Positions 17,582 through 27,869 of a stretch of 64,000 nt of DNA are shown here, one piece after another. The notes beneath the pieces are model-generated. The model made no database searches. It was not told where the DNA came from and was given only the letters and a program-made list of their open reading frames with translations. The translations under genes were made by a program, and so were the position numbers. The stretch is taken from assembly GCA_027488755.1 (NCBI GenBank), contig JAIYAZ010000105.1:19900-83899 (forward strand), in the 5' to 3' direction. Each line of letters begins with the position of its first letter. The first letter of the stretch is position 1. The stretch comes from Verrucomicrobiaceae bacterium (GTDB lineage: Bacteria; Verrucomicrobiota; Verrucomicrobiia; Chthoniobacterales; JAATET01).

Positions 17582-18402
17582 GGCGCGGGGGTCGGGGTGG
17601 GGGCCGGGGCTCCGCTGATGGCGTCGATCAGCGTGCTGGTGGTTTTCTGGATGGATTTGACGGTTTCGGCGGAGGGCGGCTCGGTGGGGGCGACGGCGGC
17701 CTTGATTTCGAGCAGGCCGTTGCGGACCTGGGCGACGAGGGGATCGCCCTTGAGGCGGGGGGGGAGGGCGTCGAGGCGGGCGACGAGGATTTCGACGACG
17801 GCCGGCTGGCGGAGGAGGCGCGCGTTTTCGGGGAGGTAGGTGGTCTGGATGACGCTGCTGGCGGCCTGCACGCCGCGGAGCCAGGCGCCGATGGTGACGA
17901 GGGCGATGAGGTCCTCGTCCTTTTGCGCGGCCATCTGGAGCTTCACCTCGTTTTCGGTGGCGTCGAGTTCCTCCTTGAGGGCGCTCCAGTCGTTGTTCTC
18001 GGCGAAGTCGGCGAGGCTGTTGCCGCGGGCGAGGATGCTATGGGAGACGCCGAGACCCTTGGCGAGCTCGATGATGTCCTTGCCGGTGTTTTTGACCTGC
18101 TGGCCGTCCTGGGCTTCGACGGCGATGAAGCCGTCGGCGACGCGGACGCCGAGATTGAGGGAGGTTTGCGCGCGGTTCGCGGTGTTGAGGGGGCCGGCCT
18201 TGCGGGCGGCGAGCTGGGACCAGTTGGGGCGGTCGACCTTGTTGATGGCGGCAAAAAATTCCCCGGGGGTCGGCAGCGAGACCTCGTCGAGGACGATGGT
18301 CGCCTTCATCTCGGCCGGAGTGAGGGCGTCGTCCGCCGCGGAGAGGGGGCCGGCAGCGCCCAGCGCAAGGGCCAGCCAGACAAGATGCATTCCCGATCGC
18401 AT
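17578..18402 (-). CDS. Uncharacterised secreted protein
   Basis: MRSGMHLVWLALALGAAGPLSAADDALTP...; start overlaps following gene by 4 nt. Confidence 0.55.
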   Translation of the reverse strand: MRSGMHLVWLALALGAAGPLSAADDALTPAEMKATIVLDEVSLPTPGEFFAAINKVDRPNWSQLAARKAGPLNTANRAQTSLNLGVRVADGFIAVEAQDGQQVKNTGKDIIELAKGLGVSHSILARGNSLADFAENNDWSALKEELDATENEVKLQMAAQKDEDLIALVTIGAWLRGVQAASSVIQTTYLPENARLLRQPAVVEILVARLDALPPRLKGDPLVAQVRNGLLEIKAAVAPTEPPSAETVKSIQKTTSTLIDAISGAPAPTPTPAP

Positions 18403-18514
18403 TGGCGGAAACCTAGCGAAAGCCTCCCGGGCATGCCAGCGCGAACCGCGGGGAAAACGCGGCGGCGGGACATTCTGTTCGCGCCACGGGGCGGGAGCGG
18501 GTAAAGCGTGCCGG

Positions 18515-21043
18515 GTGAGCGAGTCGTTGCTGCCGATTTACGAGATCCGGGATGCGCTGGTGGAGCGGTTGACGCGGGGGTCCCGGTTGGTGCTGCGGGC
18601 GCCGACGGGCTCGGGCAAGTCGACGCAGGTGCCGCAGATGCTGCTGGATGCGGGGCTGCTGGGCGAGGGGGGGCAGGTGATCGTGCTGCAGCCGCGGCGG
18701 CTGGCCGCGCGGATGCTGGCGGCGCGGGTGGCGCACGAGCGGGCGGTGCGGCTGGGCGAGGAGGTGGGGTATCAGATCCGGCTGGATAATGTTTCCGGTC
18801 CGCGCACGCGCATTCTCTACGTGACCGAGGGCATCCTGCTGCGCCGGATGCTGGCGGATCCGACGCTGCGCGGGGTGGCGGCGATTGTTTTCGATGAGTT
18901 TCACGAGCGGCATTTGTTCGGCGATCTGTCGCTGGCGCAGGCGCTGGCGTTGCAGGAGGGCCGGCGGCCCGATCTCAAGCTGATCGTGATGTCCGCGACG
19001 CTGCAGGGCGGCGCGCTGGCGGACTACCTCGCGCCGTGCGAGGTGCTCGAGTCCGCGGGGCGCACGTTTCCGGTGGAGATCGAGTTTCTGGACCGCGAGC
19101 CGCAGGAGGAGCCGGTGTGGGAGCGGGCGGCGGAGGCGGTGGCGCGGGCGTTTCCCGCGGCGGCGGGGAATGCGCTGGTCTTCATGCCGGGAGCCTACGA
19201 AATCCAGCGCACGATTCAGGCCATTCAGCACCGGCTCGGGGCGGCGGTGCCCGTGCTGCCGCTGCACGGCGAGCTGCCGCCCGACGCGCAGGATCTCGCG
19301 GTGGCGGCGGGCGGGGCGCGGCGGGTGATTGTTTCGACGAACGTGGCGGAGACCTCGCTGACGATCCAGGACGTGACGCTGGTGGTCGACGCGGGGCTGG
19401 CGCGCGTGGCCCGCTTCGACGCGCACCGCGGCATCAACACGCTTTACGTCGAGAAGGTCAGCCATGCGTCGGCGGATCAGCGCGCGGGCCGGGCGGGCCG
19501 CACCGCGCCGGGCCGCTGCCTGCGTCTGTGGACGCGCCGCGACCACGAGCAGCGGCCGGCGGCGGAGCTGCCGGAGATCAAGCGGCTGGACCTCGCGGAG
19601 ACCGTGCTGACGCTGAAGGCGGCCGGGGTGGGGGATTTGCGGGCGTTTCGCTGGCTGGAGCCGCCGGATGCGCGCGGGCTGGAGCGGGCGGAGACTTTGC
19701 TGCGCGATCTCGGGGCGCTGGACGGGGAGGCGGGCGCGATCACGCCCGTGGGGCGGCGGATGCTTTCGTTCCCGGTGCATCCGCGGTATGCGCGGATGTT
19801 CCTCGCCGCGCAGGAGCTTGGCTGCGTGCGGGCGGCGGCGCTGATCGCGGCGATCACGCAATCGCGCGGGATGCTTTTGCGGGCGGACAAGCGCACGGAG
19901 GAGCAGCGCGAGGAGGCGTTTGGCGAGGGGATTTCGGATTTCCAGATCCTGATGCGGGCGTGGGCGTGGGCGGAGCGGCAGGGGTATCGCGTGGATGCGT
20001 GCCGCCGGCTGGCCGTGCATGCGGATGCGGCCCGGCAGGTGGGGAAGTTGTTTGAGCAATTCCTCGGAATCGCGAAGGGCGAGGGGCTCGATGTCGCGGC
20101 GCGTCCGGCGGAGGATGCGGCGATCGCGCGGTGTGTGCTGGCGGGGTTCGCGGATCAGGTGGCGCGCCGGCGCAGCATGGGCACGCTTGCGTGTGACATT
20201 GTGCATGGTCGCCGGGGCCTGCTGGCACGCGGCAGCGTGGCGCAGGGGAGCCGGCTGATCGTGGCGGCGGAGATCAACGACATCGAGAAGCGCGAGGGGG
20301 ATGCGCAGGTGACGCTGAATCTGGCGACGGAGATCGAGGAGGCGTGGCTGCGCGAGATGTTTCCGGGGGATTTTGCGGAGCGGATGGAGGTGTGCTTTGA
20401 CTCGGCGCAGAATCGCGTGGTCGAGCGGCGGGAGAAAATTTTCCGCGATCTTGTGCTGGAGTCGCGCGACCGCGACGCGGAGCCGTCGGCGGCGGCCTCG
20501 GCGTGCCTGGCGGAGCAGGTGCTGGAGGGCAATCTCGTGCTGCGGGAGTGGAACGACGCGATCGAGCAATGGATCGTGCGCGTGAACCGGCTGGCGGCGT
20601 GGATGCCGGATCTCGGCCTGCCGCCGATCGGTCCGGGCGAGCGGGAGTTGTTGATCCACGAGGCGTGCGCGGGGGCGACGTGCTACCGCGACATCAAGGA
20701 CCGGCCGGTGCGCGAGACGGTGCGCGGCTGGTTGACGCCGGCCCAGCAGCAGATGGTGGAGAAGTTTGCGCCGGAGCGGGTGGATCTGCCCGGGGGGCGG
20801 CGGGCGAAGGTGGTGTATGACGCGGACGCGGATCCGACCATTGCCGCGCGCATTCAGGAGCTTTACGGATTGGAGGGCGCGCTGAAGATCGCGGGCGGCC
20901 GGGTGGCGCTGACGATTCAGGTGCTCGCGCCGAACATGCGGCCGGTGCAGGTCACGCGGGATCTGGCCAATTTCTGGGTCGAGGCGTATCCGAAGCTCAA
21001 GACGCAGCTTTCGCGGCAATACCCCCGGCACGAGTGGCGCTAG
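18515..21043 (+). CDS. hrpB: ATP-dependent helicase HrpB
   Basis: GTG start; RAPTGSGKSTQVPQ, DEFHER (DEAH-like), SATLQ, STNVAETSLTI, QRAGRAGR, HrpB-type C-terminus. Confidence 0.9.
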   Translation: MSESLLPIYEIRDALVERLTRGSRLVLRAPTGSGKSTQVPQMLLDAGLLGEGGQVIVLQPRRLAARMLAARVAHERAVRLGEEVGYQIRLDNVSGPRTRILYVTEGILLRRMLADPTLRGVAAIVFDEFHERHLFGDLSLAQALALQEGRRPDLKLIVMSATLQGGALADYLAPCEVLESAGRTFPVEIEFLDREPQEEPVWERAAEAVARAFPAAAGNALVFMPGAYEIQRTIQAIQHRLGAAVPVLPLHGELPPDAQDLAVAAGGARRVIVSTNVAETSLTIQDVTLVVDAGLARVARFDAHRGINTLYVEKVSHASADQRAGRAGRTAPGRCLRLWTRRDHEQRPAAELPEIKRLDLAETVLTLKAAGVGDLRAFRWLEPPDARGLERAETLLRDLGALDGEAGAITPVGRRMLSFPVHPRYARMFLAAQELGCVRAAALIAAITQSRGMLLRADKRTEEQREEAFGEGISDFQILMRAWAWAERQGYRVDACRRLAVHADAARQVGKLFEQFLGIAKGEGLDVAARPAEDAAIARCVLAGFADQVARRRSMGTLACDIVHGRRGLLARGSVAQGSRLIVAAEINDIEKREGDAQVTLNLATEIEEAWLREMFPGDFAERMEVCFDSAQNRVVERREKIFRDLVLESRDRDAEPSAAASACLAEQVLEGNLVLREWNDAIEQWIVRVNRLAAWMPDLGLPPIGPGERELLIHEACAGATCYRDIKDRPVRETVRGWLTPAQQQMVEKFAPERVDLPGGRRAKVVYDADADPTIAARIQELYGLEGALKIAGGRVALTIQVLAPNMRPVQVTRDLANFWVEAYPKLKTQLSRQYPRHEWR

Positions 21044-21068
21044 CGGGCGGGAGGTTCCTGCGGCGGCC

Positions 21069-21596
21069 CTAGCGTTTCTGGTGCTGGGCGAGGTAGGTGT
21101 CCCAATCGTGCACGGAGCCGTCGGGCAGGATGAGGAGGGGTCCGTGGCCGAAGACGTTCGCGATCTGGACGAGCCAGGGCATGTTTGGCCAACGGAAGGC
21201 GGTGTTTGGCCGACCGTCGAACATGGTGGGCGAGTAATGGATGCGCGGCGAGATGCCGTTTTGCTGGATCTTGCCGAGGCGGAGAATGGCCGGGCATTGC
21301 CAGGTGACCGGCTTGATGTCGTAGGGCTTGAGGGCGTCGAGCCACCAATCCTCGTATTGCTTCTGCTGCGCCGCGGAGAACATGGGCTGCTGGGGCCACT
21401 GCTGGTTGTGGTCGTCCATGTATTGGTCCAGCGCGAGGTGCAGGGCGCGCAGGTTGGAGGTGGACTTCGCGCGGTCGCCGACGCCGGGCAGGCGTCCGAC
21501 CACGCCGGCGAAGAGCACGATGAGGACGGCGAGGATGCCGATGACGGCGATCAGCTCGATAAGAGTGAACCCCGCACGGGGGCGTGCGGGGTTCAT
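21069..21596 (-). CDS. Type IV pilin/pseudopilin-like protein (prepilin N-methylation motif)
   Basis: MNPARPRAGFTLIELIAVIGILAVLIVLFAGVV; GFTLIE prepilin peptidase motif. Confidence 0.85.
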   Translation of the reverse strand: MNPARPRAGFTLIELIAVIGILAVLIVLFAGVVGRLPGVGDRAKSTSNLRALHLALDQYMDDHNQQWPQQPMFSAAQQKQYEDWWLDALKPYDIKPVTWQCPAILRLGKIQQNGISPRIHYSPTMFDGRPNTAFRWPNMPWLVQIANVFGHGPLLILPDGSVHDWDTYLAQHQKR

Positions 21597-21648
21597 AAAG
21601 GGACAGGGACTGGCGATCCGCCGCATGGGCTGGGTCGCGGTGGCGGAT

Positions 21649-22323
21649 TTACTGATTGGAATTGGCGCTCGTGTCGTTCCTGAGTCCCCCACCGGAACCT
21701 TGGGCGAAGACGCTGGTGCGCACTCCCTCGAAGGTGAAATCCGCGGAAGCAATCGTGCTGGCTGGGATGGTGATCGGGACGTTGGTAACCACGATCGGCG
21801 GTGCCAACGTGACTTCGGCGGTGTTTTCAGCGATCGCCACGATGTTGATGTCCTCGGCCTTGGCCGGTCCGATGTTGCCCGTGCCGCTGAAGGCGGACAT
21901 GCGGTCTTCGAGGTCCATTTGACCTTCGAACTGACCGTTGGCGCGATTTCCGCGAATGACAAACACCGCCGGAAGCTCAACCCCGCCCGTCGCGTTGGTG
22001 GGGATGGTGAAGTCCTGGCCGCCGAGCACGCCGGCGAGCTGCTTGCCCGTGATGGATGCGGTCACGCCGCCGGTGGCGACGTCACCCTCGACATAAAAGC
22101 TGTAGGAGTTGGCGGATGGGATGGAGCTTTGGACGCCGTTTTCATAGGCGAAGCGAATCACGCCGGTAAGGTTGGTGCCGCGGGCGGTGGCCTGGTAGGA
22201 GCCGTCGATGCCGCTCTGGAGCGGGGAGAGATCCGTGAAGGGCGGCGGGCCACCAAAGGAACCGGCCTGCGTGGCGCCGGCGGCGGCGAGGAGGGCGAAA
22301 GTGCAGAGAACGGGGAGTTTCAT
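21649..22323 (-). CDS. Uncharacterised secreted protein
   Basis: MKLPVLCTFALLAAAGATQAGSFGGPPPF signal peptide-like; no recognised domain. Confidence 0.5.
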   Translation of the reverse strand: MKLPVLCTFALLAAAGATQAGSFGGPPPFTDLSPLQSGIDGSYQATARGTNLTGVIRFAYENGVQSSIPSANSYSFYVEGDVATGGVTASITGKQLAGVLGGQDFTIPTNATGGVELPAVFVIRGNRANGQFEGQMDLEDRMSAFSGTGNIGPAKAEDINIVAIAENTAEVTLAPPIVVTNVPITIPASTIASADFTFEGVRTSVFAQGSGGGLRNDTSANSNQ

Positions 22324-22362
22324 AACGGGCGTGTTTGGGAATTTCATTTTGGCGTGAGTGGG

Positions 22363-23346
22363 TCAAGCATTTCTGCCGGTTAATTTTGGGCCGGGGACCG
22401 GCAGGGTGCTGACGAGCAGGGAGGCCGGGCCGCCGACCGGGCGCAGCAATTCCCCGGCGGCCGGGGCGGGCACCAGAAAGATCGACCCGCGATCGAAGGT
22501 GGCCGAGCCGAAGCCGACGGTGCCCTGGACGACGGTGAGAATGGCAAAGAGCGGGCCGTCGAGGGCGGGGGCGGGCGTCGGGAGGGAGCGTTGTTCGACG
22601 ACGAAATGCTCGCAGGCGGCGAGCACGGCGTCGGGTTGGGCGGGGGTCACGCCGGGCTCGTAATCCGCGAAGTCGGTCGAAGCGAGGGACTCCGGGATGT
22701 GGAGGGCGCGCGGGTGGCCGTCGAGGCCGGTGCGGTTCCAGTCGAACACGCGGTAGGTCGTGTCGCTGTTTTGCTGGACCTCGACGATGAGGCAGCCTTC
22801 GGCGATGGCGTGGACCCGCCCGCTGGGGATGAAAATGCTTTCGCCGGTGTGGACGGCCGGGTGGTGCAGGGTGCTCTCGACTTCACCCTGCCGCATGGCC
22901 TCCTCAAAGCGTTCGCGGGTGATGCCGCGCTTGAGTCCCGCGTAAATGCTGGCCCCCGGCTGGCAGTCGAGGAAATACCACATCTCGGTCTTGGGTTCGC
23001 CGCCGAGGGCGGGCGCGATGCGCGCGGGCGGATGCACCTGCACGGAGAGGCGCTCGCGGGCGTCGAGAATTTTGACCAGGAGCGGGAAGCGCGGCGCGGG
23101 GTGGGCGGCGTAGGCGGCGCCGAAGATTTCGGTGCGGTGCTGCGTCCACAGCGTGTGCAGGGTCGTGCCGGCCAGCGGGCCGCCGTGGACGACGCTTTGC
23201 GCGTCATCGCGGTCGACGATTTCCCAGGATTCGCCGACGGGCACGCCGGGCGGCAGGCTTTTGCCCAGCACGGATTCCAGGCGGCGGCCACCCCAGACGC
23301 GTTCCATCGGCAGGGGCTCAAAAACGAGGGGCTCGGCAACGGACAT
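22363..23346 (-). CDS. manA: Class I mannose-6-phosphate isomerase
   Basis: VWGGRRLESVLGK, LSVQVHP, KTEMWYFLD, IFIPSGRVHAI, EVQQNSDTTYRVFDW. Confidence 0.9.
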   Translation of the reverse strand: MSVAEPLVFEPLPMERVWGGRRLESVLGKSLPPGVPVGESWEIVDRDDAQSVVHGGPLAGTTLHTLWTQHRTEIFGAAYAAHPAPRFPLLVKILDARERLSVQVHPPARIAPALGGEPKTEMWYFLDCQPGASIYAGLKRGITRERFEEAMRQGEVESTLHHPAVHTGESIFIPSGRVHAIAEGCLIVEVQQNSDTTYRVFDWNRTGLDGHPRALHIPESLASTDFADYEPGVTPAQPDAVLAACEHFVVEQRSLPTPAPALDGPLFAILTVVQGTVGFGSATFDRGSIFLVPAPAAGELLRPVGGPASLLVSTLPVPGPKLTGRNA

Positions 23347-23446
23347 ACGGGAGGCATTTATCACGCAGGGACGCCGTCGGGCGGAAGGGAAAGTTCGAAA
23401 TTCTTTTTCCCTGCGCGTCCGGGCTCCGGCGTGCTTCACTGCGCCG

Positions 23447-23857
23447 ATGGCCAGCACGGAGATCAGCACGGAAATTCCGGTGATGTATTTCGACACCGAC
23501 GCCGCCGGCGTGGTGAACAACATTGTTTATCTGCGTTTCATCGAAACGGCGCGCACCCTGCTTGCCATGCAGATGGGCATGAGCTTCGAGGAAATCGCGC
23601 GCACCAACATCCACGCCGTCGTCACGCGCACGGAGATCGACTACAAGCGCCCCGCGCTGCTCGGGGACGTGATTCGCGTGGACGGGCGGATTGCGGAGTG
23701 CTCGACCGCGCGGTTCTGGTGTGAGTTTGAGGTCGTGCGCCCGCGCGACGGGGCGCTGCTCGTGAAGTGCCGCCAGTCCCTCGCCCTCGTCAAAATGCCG
23801 GAGGGCCGCCCCGTGCGGCTCCCCGCGGGCTTTCCGGAGAATTTCTCCCTCGCGTAG
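23447..23857 (+). CDS. Acyl-CoA thioesterase, 4HBT/YbgC family
   Basis: YFDTDAAGVVNNIVYLRFIETART hot-dog fold motif. Confidence 0.85.
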   Translation: MASTEISTEIPVMYFDTDAAGVVNNIVYLRFIETARTLLAMQMGMSFEEIARTNIHAVVTRTEIDYKRPALLGDVIRVDGRIAECSTARFWCEFEVVRPRDGALLVKCRQSLALVKMPEGRPVRLPAGFPENFSLA

Positions 23858-25614
23858 TGGCGGCATCCGTGACGATCGGCCCCCGGGCCCCGGCCGCCCC
23901 CCCGCCCGGGCCCTCCGCTCCGGCCGCGGGCGGACTCACCACGCGGCGGGCGGTCCTCATTTTGCTGGGGCTTGCCGCGCTGCTGCTGATCCTGCCGGCC
24001 GGCGTCGGCGCGCTCTACAATGAAACCGACGGCCAGTATGCCGGCGCCGCCCGCCGGATGGTGCAGGGCGGCAGCTGGCTGATCCCGGAGAACAACGGCG
24101 TGCCGCGCCTCGTGAAGCCGCCGCTGCTGTATTGGATGATGGCGGGTTCGTTCCGCGTCTTCGGCGTGAATGAATTTGCCGCCCGGCTGCCCGGCGCGCT
24201 CGGGCTCACGGCGGCGGCGCTGCTCGTGTTTGCGCTGGCGGCGCGCTTTGGCGGGCCGCGGCGGGGCCTGCTGGCGGGGGTGGTTTTTTTGACCAGCCTC
24301 GGCGTGGCGACGCTGGGCCGGATCGTGATGCCGGAGCCGGTGTTCGTGGCTTTTATCGTGGGCGCGATTTACGCCGGGCTGCTGGCGATGGAGGCGCCCG
24401 ACCGCCGGGCGGCGAGGGGCTGGGCGATCTTGTTCTGGGTGGCGTGCGGGCTGGCTTGCCTCACGAAAGGCCCCCATGGCCTGGCCTACCCGCTGGCCAT
24501 CCTGCTGCTGAGCGGAGCCGGCGTGCCCGCGTGGCGGCCGGGGCTGGTGCGCCTCGCGAGCGTGGGGGGCGTGCTGGCGTTTCTGGCGATCAATCTTCCG
24601 TGGTATTTCTACGTGGAGTCGCGCTTTCCCGGCTGGTTAAGCAACCTCGTGCAGGCCGAGCACGGCGGGCATTTGCTGGGCAACGGCGCGCCGGCCACCC
24701 GCCACGGTGACGTGCCGCGCGGGCAATTCCTCGCGCTGCATCTGGCCTGGTTGTTCCCGTGGTCCATCGTGGGGCTGCTCGCCCTGCGCCGCGGTCTGCA
24801 CGTGGGCCGGCCGCTGGCCGTGCTGCTCGGGGTTTGGATCGCCGTGGTCGTGCTCCCGCTGCTGCTGCTGGGCGAACGGCAGGACTACTACGCGATGGCC
24901 GCGTGGCCCGCGGTCGCGGTGCTCGTGGCGGTCGTGCTCGACGGGGCCCGGCTGCGTGCGCCGGTGGCCGTGCTGGGGACGCTTTGCGCCGTGGGCGCGC
25001 TCGCCTGCGCCGGCTTTCTCGGGGCTCCGCCCGAGGCAACGGGTTCGGCCGCGCTGGCCGCCCGCGACACGGCGTGGACGACCGTGACCGGCTTCGGCCC
25101 CGAGGTCTGGCTCGGCGTGGCGCGCCTCGGGCTGGGGGTGTTCCTGGCCGGGCTGGCGGTGGCGGTGGTCGGCTGGATCCGTCCGCGCCGGGCGGTGGCG
25201 GCGTGCGCGGCGGTGGCGGCGGTTTTTTCCCTCGGCGCGATTCTGGGCTACGCGCTCGTGGCACCCTATTTCTCTCTCGCGCCCGCGGCGGCGGCGCTCA
25301 AACGGCTGCCGCCCGGCGCTCCGATCGGCTTTGAGGGCGGGATCGATACAGCCAGCAGCCTGCTGGTTTACGCCGACCAGCCGGTGCTGCTCATCGGCGG
25401 GAATCCGGCGGAGGATTTCGTGACGCGCACGACGGGCATCGGGCGGGAGCGCCTGATCACGCCGGAGAAATTCGCCGTCCTCTGGCGCTCCGGCGTGCCG
25501 ATGGGTTTTGTCGTTGAGCGCTCGGAGCGGGAACGCTGGGAGGCGCTGCTCGGCGCGCTGCCCGAGCCGGACGTCGTCTGCGGCACCCAGCTCGTCTACG
25601 TGCGCGCGCCATGA
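23857..25614 (+). CDS. ArnT-like glycosyltransferase family 39 membrane protein
   Basis: YNETDGQYAGAARRMVQGGSWLIPENNGVPRLVKPPLLYW; multiple hydrophobic segments. Confidence 0.85.
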   Translation: MAASVTIGPRAPAAPPPGPSAPAAGGLTTRRAVLILLGLAALLLILPAGVGALYNETDGQYAGAARRMVQGGSWLIPENNGVPRLVKPPLLYWMMAGSFRVFGVNEFAARLPGALGLTAAALLVFALAARFGGPRRGLLAGVVFLTSLGVATLGRIVMPEPVFVAFIVGAIYAGLLAMEAPDRRAARGWAILFWVACGLACLTKGPHGLAYPLAILLLSGAGVPAWRPGLVRLASVGGVLAFLAINLPWYFYVESRFPGWLSNLVQAEHGGHLLGNGAPATRHGDVPRGQFLALHLAWLFPWSIVGLLALRRGLHVGRPLAVLLGVWIAVVVLPLLLLGERQDYYAMAAWPAVAVLVAVVLDGARLRAPVAVLGTLCAVGALACAGFLGAPPEATGSAALAARDTAWTTVTGFGPEVWLGVARLGLGVFLAGLAVAVVGWIRPRRAVAACAAVAAVFSLGAILGYALVAPYFSLAPAAAALKRLPPGAPIGFEGGIDTASSLLVYADQPVLLIGGNPAEDFVTRTTGIGRERLITPEKFAVLWRSGVPMGFVVERSERERWEALLGALPEPDVVCGTQLVYVRAP

Positions 25615-25666
25615 CAGGACTTTTCTTTGCCGCCCCGCGGGGGCTCATGCTTAACTACCCGGCTCC

Positions 25667-26587
25667 ATGGAAAATGTGATCATCGTCGGCACCGGCTGCG
25701 CGGGCCTTACCGCCGCCATTTACACCGGGCGCGCCAATCTTTCCCCCCTCGTGCTCGAAGGCCGCCAGCCCGGCGGTCAGCTCACCACCACGACTGCGGT
25801 CGAAAATTTCCCCGGCTTCCCCGACGGGGTCGACGGCCCCGATCTCATCATGCGCATGCACGCGCAGGCCGAAAAATTCGGCGCCCGGTTCCGCTACGGC
25901 ACGGTCGAGGAGTTCGAGCACGTCGACGGAGTGAACCGCCTGAAGGTCGACGGCGACTGGATCGAAGCCAAGGCGGTGATCGTGGCAAGCGGCGCCTCGC
26001 CGCGTTATCTCGACCTCGACCGCGAAAAAGAGCTCATCGGCCACGGACTCACCTCCTGCGCGACCTGCGACGGGGCATTCTACCGCAATGTGCCCGTCTG
26101 TGTCGTGGGCGGCGGCGACTCCGCGGCGGAGGAGGCCACCTTCCTCACCCGCTTTGCCAGCAAGGTGTATCTCATCCACCGCCGCGGCGAACTGCGCGCC
26201 TCGAAAATCATGGCCGACCGCGCGCTGGCCAACCCGAAAATCGAGCCGGTCTGGAACTCCGTCATTACGAAATACCTCACCGACGACGAAGGCGAAGTCC
26301 GCGGCGTGGCCTTGAAAAACCTCGAAACCGGCGCCGAGTCCGAGCTCGCCCTTAAATGCGTCTTCGTCGCCATCGGACACGAGCCGAACACCCAGCCCTT
26401 CCGCGGCAAAATCGACACCGACGAGGGCGGCTACCTCGTCCAGACCAGCGGCACCCACACGAACGTCCCCGGCGTCTTCGCCGCCGGCGACGTCGCCGAC
26501 CACGTTTACCGCCAGGCCATCACCGCCGCCGGGCAGGGCTGCGCCGCCGCGATCGACGCCGAGCGCTGGCTCGCCGCCCGCGAGTGA
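25667..26587 (+). CDS. trxB: Thioredoxin-disulfide reductase
   Basis: [31 protein letters not shown] redox motif, [18 protein letters not shown]. Confidence 0.95.
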   Translation: MENVIIVGTGCAGLTAAIYTGRANLSPLVLEGRQPGGQLTTTTAVENFPGFPDGVDGPDLIMRMHAQAEKFGARFRYGTVEEFEHVDGVNRLKVDGDWIEAKAVIVASGASPRYLDLDREKELIGHGLTSCATCDGAFYRNVPVCVVGGGDSAAEEATFLTRFASKVYLIHRRGELRASKIMADRALANPKIEPVWNSVITKYLTDDEGEVRGVALKNLETGAESELALKCVFVAIGHEPNTQPFRGKIDTDEGGYLVQTSGTHTNVPGVFAAGDVADHVYRQAITAAGQGCAAAIDAERWLAARE

Positions 26588-26595
26588 GCATTTGT

Positions 26596-26649
26596 TCCCG
26601 CGAAGGCGCAAAAAATTCCCTTCCTTCGCGTCTTCGCACCTTCGCGGGA
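26596..26649. repeat. Imperfect inverted repeat of the 'GCGAAGGCGCAAAGACG' intergenic REP-like type
   Basis: tcccgcgaaggcgc / gcaccttcgcggga arms (13 of 14 bp complementary), followed by TTTTT. Confidence 0.75.
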
Positions 26650-26658
26650 GTTTTTCCT

Positions 26659-27831
26659 TTGAAATTCTGCGACCTCACCCAGTTCTACTCGCCCGTGAGT
26701 GGCGGCGTGCGCCGCTACCTCGAGCAAAAGGTCGCCTACCTCCGCGCTCGCTGCCCCGGCGACGAACACATCCTCATCGTCCCCGGCGAGCGCACCGAAT
26801 GCCTCGGCGACGACCGCGCCCGCGTCTACACCATCGCGTCGCCCCTCGTCTCGCGCACCTCCCGCTACCGCGCGCTGCTGAAGCTCCACCTCGTCGAGGA
26901 AGTCCTCGAACGCGAAAAACCCCACCTCATCGAGTCCGGCGATCCCTACCAGGTCGCCTGGAAGGCCATCGCCTCCGGCCGCGCCCTCGGCATCCCCACC
27001 GTCGGCTTCTACCACTCACACTTCCCCGAGGCCACCATCCGCTCCGTCTCGAAATTCTTCGGCCGCACCGCCACCGACATCGCCCAGGAGGCCGCCCGCC
27101 GCTACATCCGCGCCCTCTACAATAAATTCGAGCGCACCCTCGTCCCCAGCCCCGCCCTCGCCGGCCTGCTCACCGACTGGGGCGTCGAAAACATCGCCCA
27201 CACCGACCTCGGCGTGGACGTCGATCTTTTCACCCCCGCGGACCGCGACGACCCCGCCCTCCGCCCCGCGCTCGGCCTGCCGACCGACCGCACGCTTCTC
27301 CTCTACGTCGGCCGCCTCGCCCCCGAGAAAAACGTCAAAACCCTCTTCGCCGCCTTCGAACTCCTCCACGCCCGCGAGCCCGACCGCTTCCACCTCCTCG
27401 TCGTCGGCGATGGCACCCGCCGCAGCGAGCTCGAGCAGGCCCGCGCCGCCACCGGCCAGGTCACCTGGCTCCCCCGCTGCGGCGGCGGTCCCGAACTCGC
27501 CGCCTGCTACCGCGCCGCCGATCTCTTCGTCCACCCCGGCATCCTCGAAACCTTCGGCCTCGTCACCCTCGAAGCCCAGGCCAGCGGCCTGCCCGTGGTC
27601 GGCATTCGCGGCAGCTACATGGACCGCATCGTCTTCACCACCCAGGCGCATTGGGCCCCCGAAAACACCCCGGAAGCCCTCGCCGAAGCCATCGACGCCG
27701 CCACCCGCACCGACCTCCGCGCCGCCGGCCTCGCCGCCAGCCAGACCGTCCGCGAACGCTTCGCCTGGCCGCTCATCTTCGACCGCCTCTTTGCGATTTA
27801 CCGCACCGTGATCGCCGAATACAAACCGTAG
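26659..27831 (+). CDS. Glycosyltransferase family 4
   Basis: TTG start; FYSPVSGGVRRYLEQK, LLYVGRLAPEKNVKTL, HPGILETFGLVTLEAQASGLPVV. Confidence 0.9.
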   Translation: MKFCDLTQFYSPVSGGVRRYLEQKVAYLRARCPGDEHILIVPGERTECLGDDRARVYTIASPLVSRTSRYRALLKLHLVEEVLEREKPHLIESGDPYQVAWKAIASGRALGIPTVGFYHSHFPEATIRSVSKFFGRTATDIAQEAARRYIRALYNKFERTLVPSPALAGLLTDWGVENIAHTDLGVDVDLFTPADRDDPALRPALGLPTDRTLLLYVGRLAPEKNVKTLFAAFELLHAREPDRFHLLVVGDGTRRSELEQARAATGQVTWLPRCGGGPELAACYRAADLFVHPGILETFGLVTLEAQASGLPVVGIRGSYMDRIVFTTQAHWAPENTPEALAEAIDAATRTDLRAAGLAASQTVRERFAWPLIFDRLFAIYRTVIAEYKP

Positions 27832-27869
27832 AACGGCGCCCGCCCGCGCCCGAGGCCTCCGCATCTATT

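Noticed and set aside
18413-21031. 872-aa minus ORF opposite hrpB (and similar ones: 8644-10341, 29039-31366, 31320-32477, 52016-54019, 57234-59999)
   Set aside because: Arg/Pro/His- or Gly/Val/Glu-rich translations with no domain motifs, lying exactly antisense to well-recognised genes.
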